Of a stretch of 51,256 bases of DNA, positions 50,916 to 51,256 are shown piece after piece. The DNA comes from Bacteroidota bacterium (GTDB lineage: Bacteria > Bacteroidota > Bacteroidia > Chitinophagales > Chitinophagaceae): positions 1 to 51,256 of the forward strand of contig PSRA01000180.1 in the NCBI GenBank assembly GCA_003175695.1, written 5' to 3'. Below the pieces are notes generated by a model. The model saw only the letters and a list, made by a program, of their open reading frames with translations. It did no database searches and was not told the origin of the DNA. How positions within the stretch are numbered: the stretch's first letter is position 1; each line of letters begins with the position of its first letter. The position numbers were made by a program, and so were the translations under genes.

Positions 50916-51256
50916 TCATTTTGCAGATATGTTGAGAAACTTGTCGCCCAACCAGGGAATTAAGATTATTGTTGATGCATTTAAAAATTGAATCAAATCA
51001 AGCATGCTGCGGCTGATCTCATCATTAACGTATGCAATTATTGAGGTGATTAGTATAGTGTGCAATATGATGCCAGTGCCAAATAAGACGGCGATGCCTC
51101 GTCTGGAAAGTGCGCCCTTACCAAAACAAACTTTACTCACCCATAAAAAAGAAGGTATAAAAACTAAGAGAGCAGTGAACAGGCCTGGATTATATTCTCG
51201 TGTTACTAAAGCCTGCACTATGTGGGCAATTGCATTTGTAATAATCACACTGTATA
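50916..51256 (-). CDS. HXXEE family membrane protein, partial at window edge
   Basis: The last 112 or so residues of a membrane protein whose start lies beyond the window end; the frame stays open to base 51256. NAIAHIVQALVTREYNPGLF and TALLVFIPSFLWVSKVCFG are typical of the C-terminal half of HXXEE proteins, where the conserved NxxxH lies before a membrane segment. Two or three further hydrophobic segments follow. The GTG at 51248 is probably internal and not the true start. Function of the family is not established. Confidence 0.6.
   Translation of the reverse strand, partial: YSVIITNAIAHIVQALVTREYNPGLFTALLVFIPSFLWVSKVCFGKGALSRRGIAVLFGTGIILHTILITSIIAYVNDEISRSMLDLIQFLNASTIILIPWLGDKFLNISAK

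Noticed and set aside
1-51256. CRISPR arrays, insertion sequences, prophage genes, rRNA and tRNA genes
   Set aside because: I looked for regularly spaced direct repeats, transposase or integrase motifs, terminal inverted repeats and conserved RNA segments, and found none that I could support.

Overview
The window looks like a chromosomal stretch of a Bacteroidota bacterium, most likely of the Chitinophagaceae/Chitinophagales type. The clues are an AT-rich composition, start codons without clear Shine-Dalgarno sequences, Bacteroidota-type promoter boxes (TTTG / TAnnTTTG), many small exported proteins and lipoproteins, MacB/FtsX-type permeases without an adjacent ATPase, a long Bacteroidota-type signal peptidase I, and two proteins resembling the Bacteroidota-specific type VI secretion components TssN and TssO. 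The taxonomic call is inference; no rRNA or tRNA gene was found. All family assignments come from reading the translated sequence, not from a database search.

Layout. 1-6033: housekeeping genes on the plus strand (metF, the CbpA/CbpM chaperone pair, a secreted S15/CocE hydrolase, lepB). 6034-12850: small accessory genes, including an NQR2/RnfD-like membrane protein joined in frame to a DUF2330 protein, a flavin-type oxidase-fold protein, DinB, Dabb and AhpD-like proteins. 12847-18964: a minus-strand block with a DUF4406 protein, a Crp/Fnr regulator, TssO-like and TssN-like proteins, an ECF42-type sigma factor with its YCII/DGPF partner, and an OafA-type acyltransferase. 19279-30934: exported proteins, a three-repeat lipoprotein, two methyltransferases, RibD/DHFR-like, DUF998, pirin and VOC proteins. 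31185-38189: an exported GH89 alpha-N-acetylglucosaminidase, two SRPBCC proteins (one behind a palindromic operator-like array), an MFS transporter and an exported esterase-like protein. 38352-51256: DoxX, an M20 peptidase, a VOC protein, an esterase/SMP-30 fusion, two large ABC permease paralogues flanking an NTF2-like lipoprotein, and a window-edge HXXEE protein.

The most distinctive overall feature is gene decay in the spacers. I found remnants that are too short or too broken to show as ordinary genes: a YdeI/OmdA C-terminus after lepB, a one-base-frameshifted small exported protein followed by a VOC-like tail, a truncated exported protein, a DUF1398 C-terminus directly behind a methyltransferase, an NTF2-like reading frame with an in-frame TAG, and a possible Crp/Fnr-like N-terminus. 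These fit rapid turnover of small accessory domain genes.

Most worth follow-up are the orphan TssN/TssO-like pair, the A7 tract where loss of one base would separate the RnfD-like and DUF2330 genes, the terminator that ends just before the ECF sigma start codon, and the nested palindromes in front of the SRPBCC gene at 33729. I did not find a complete, clearly novel multi-gene system.
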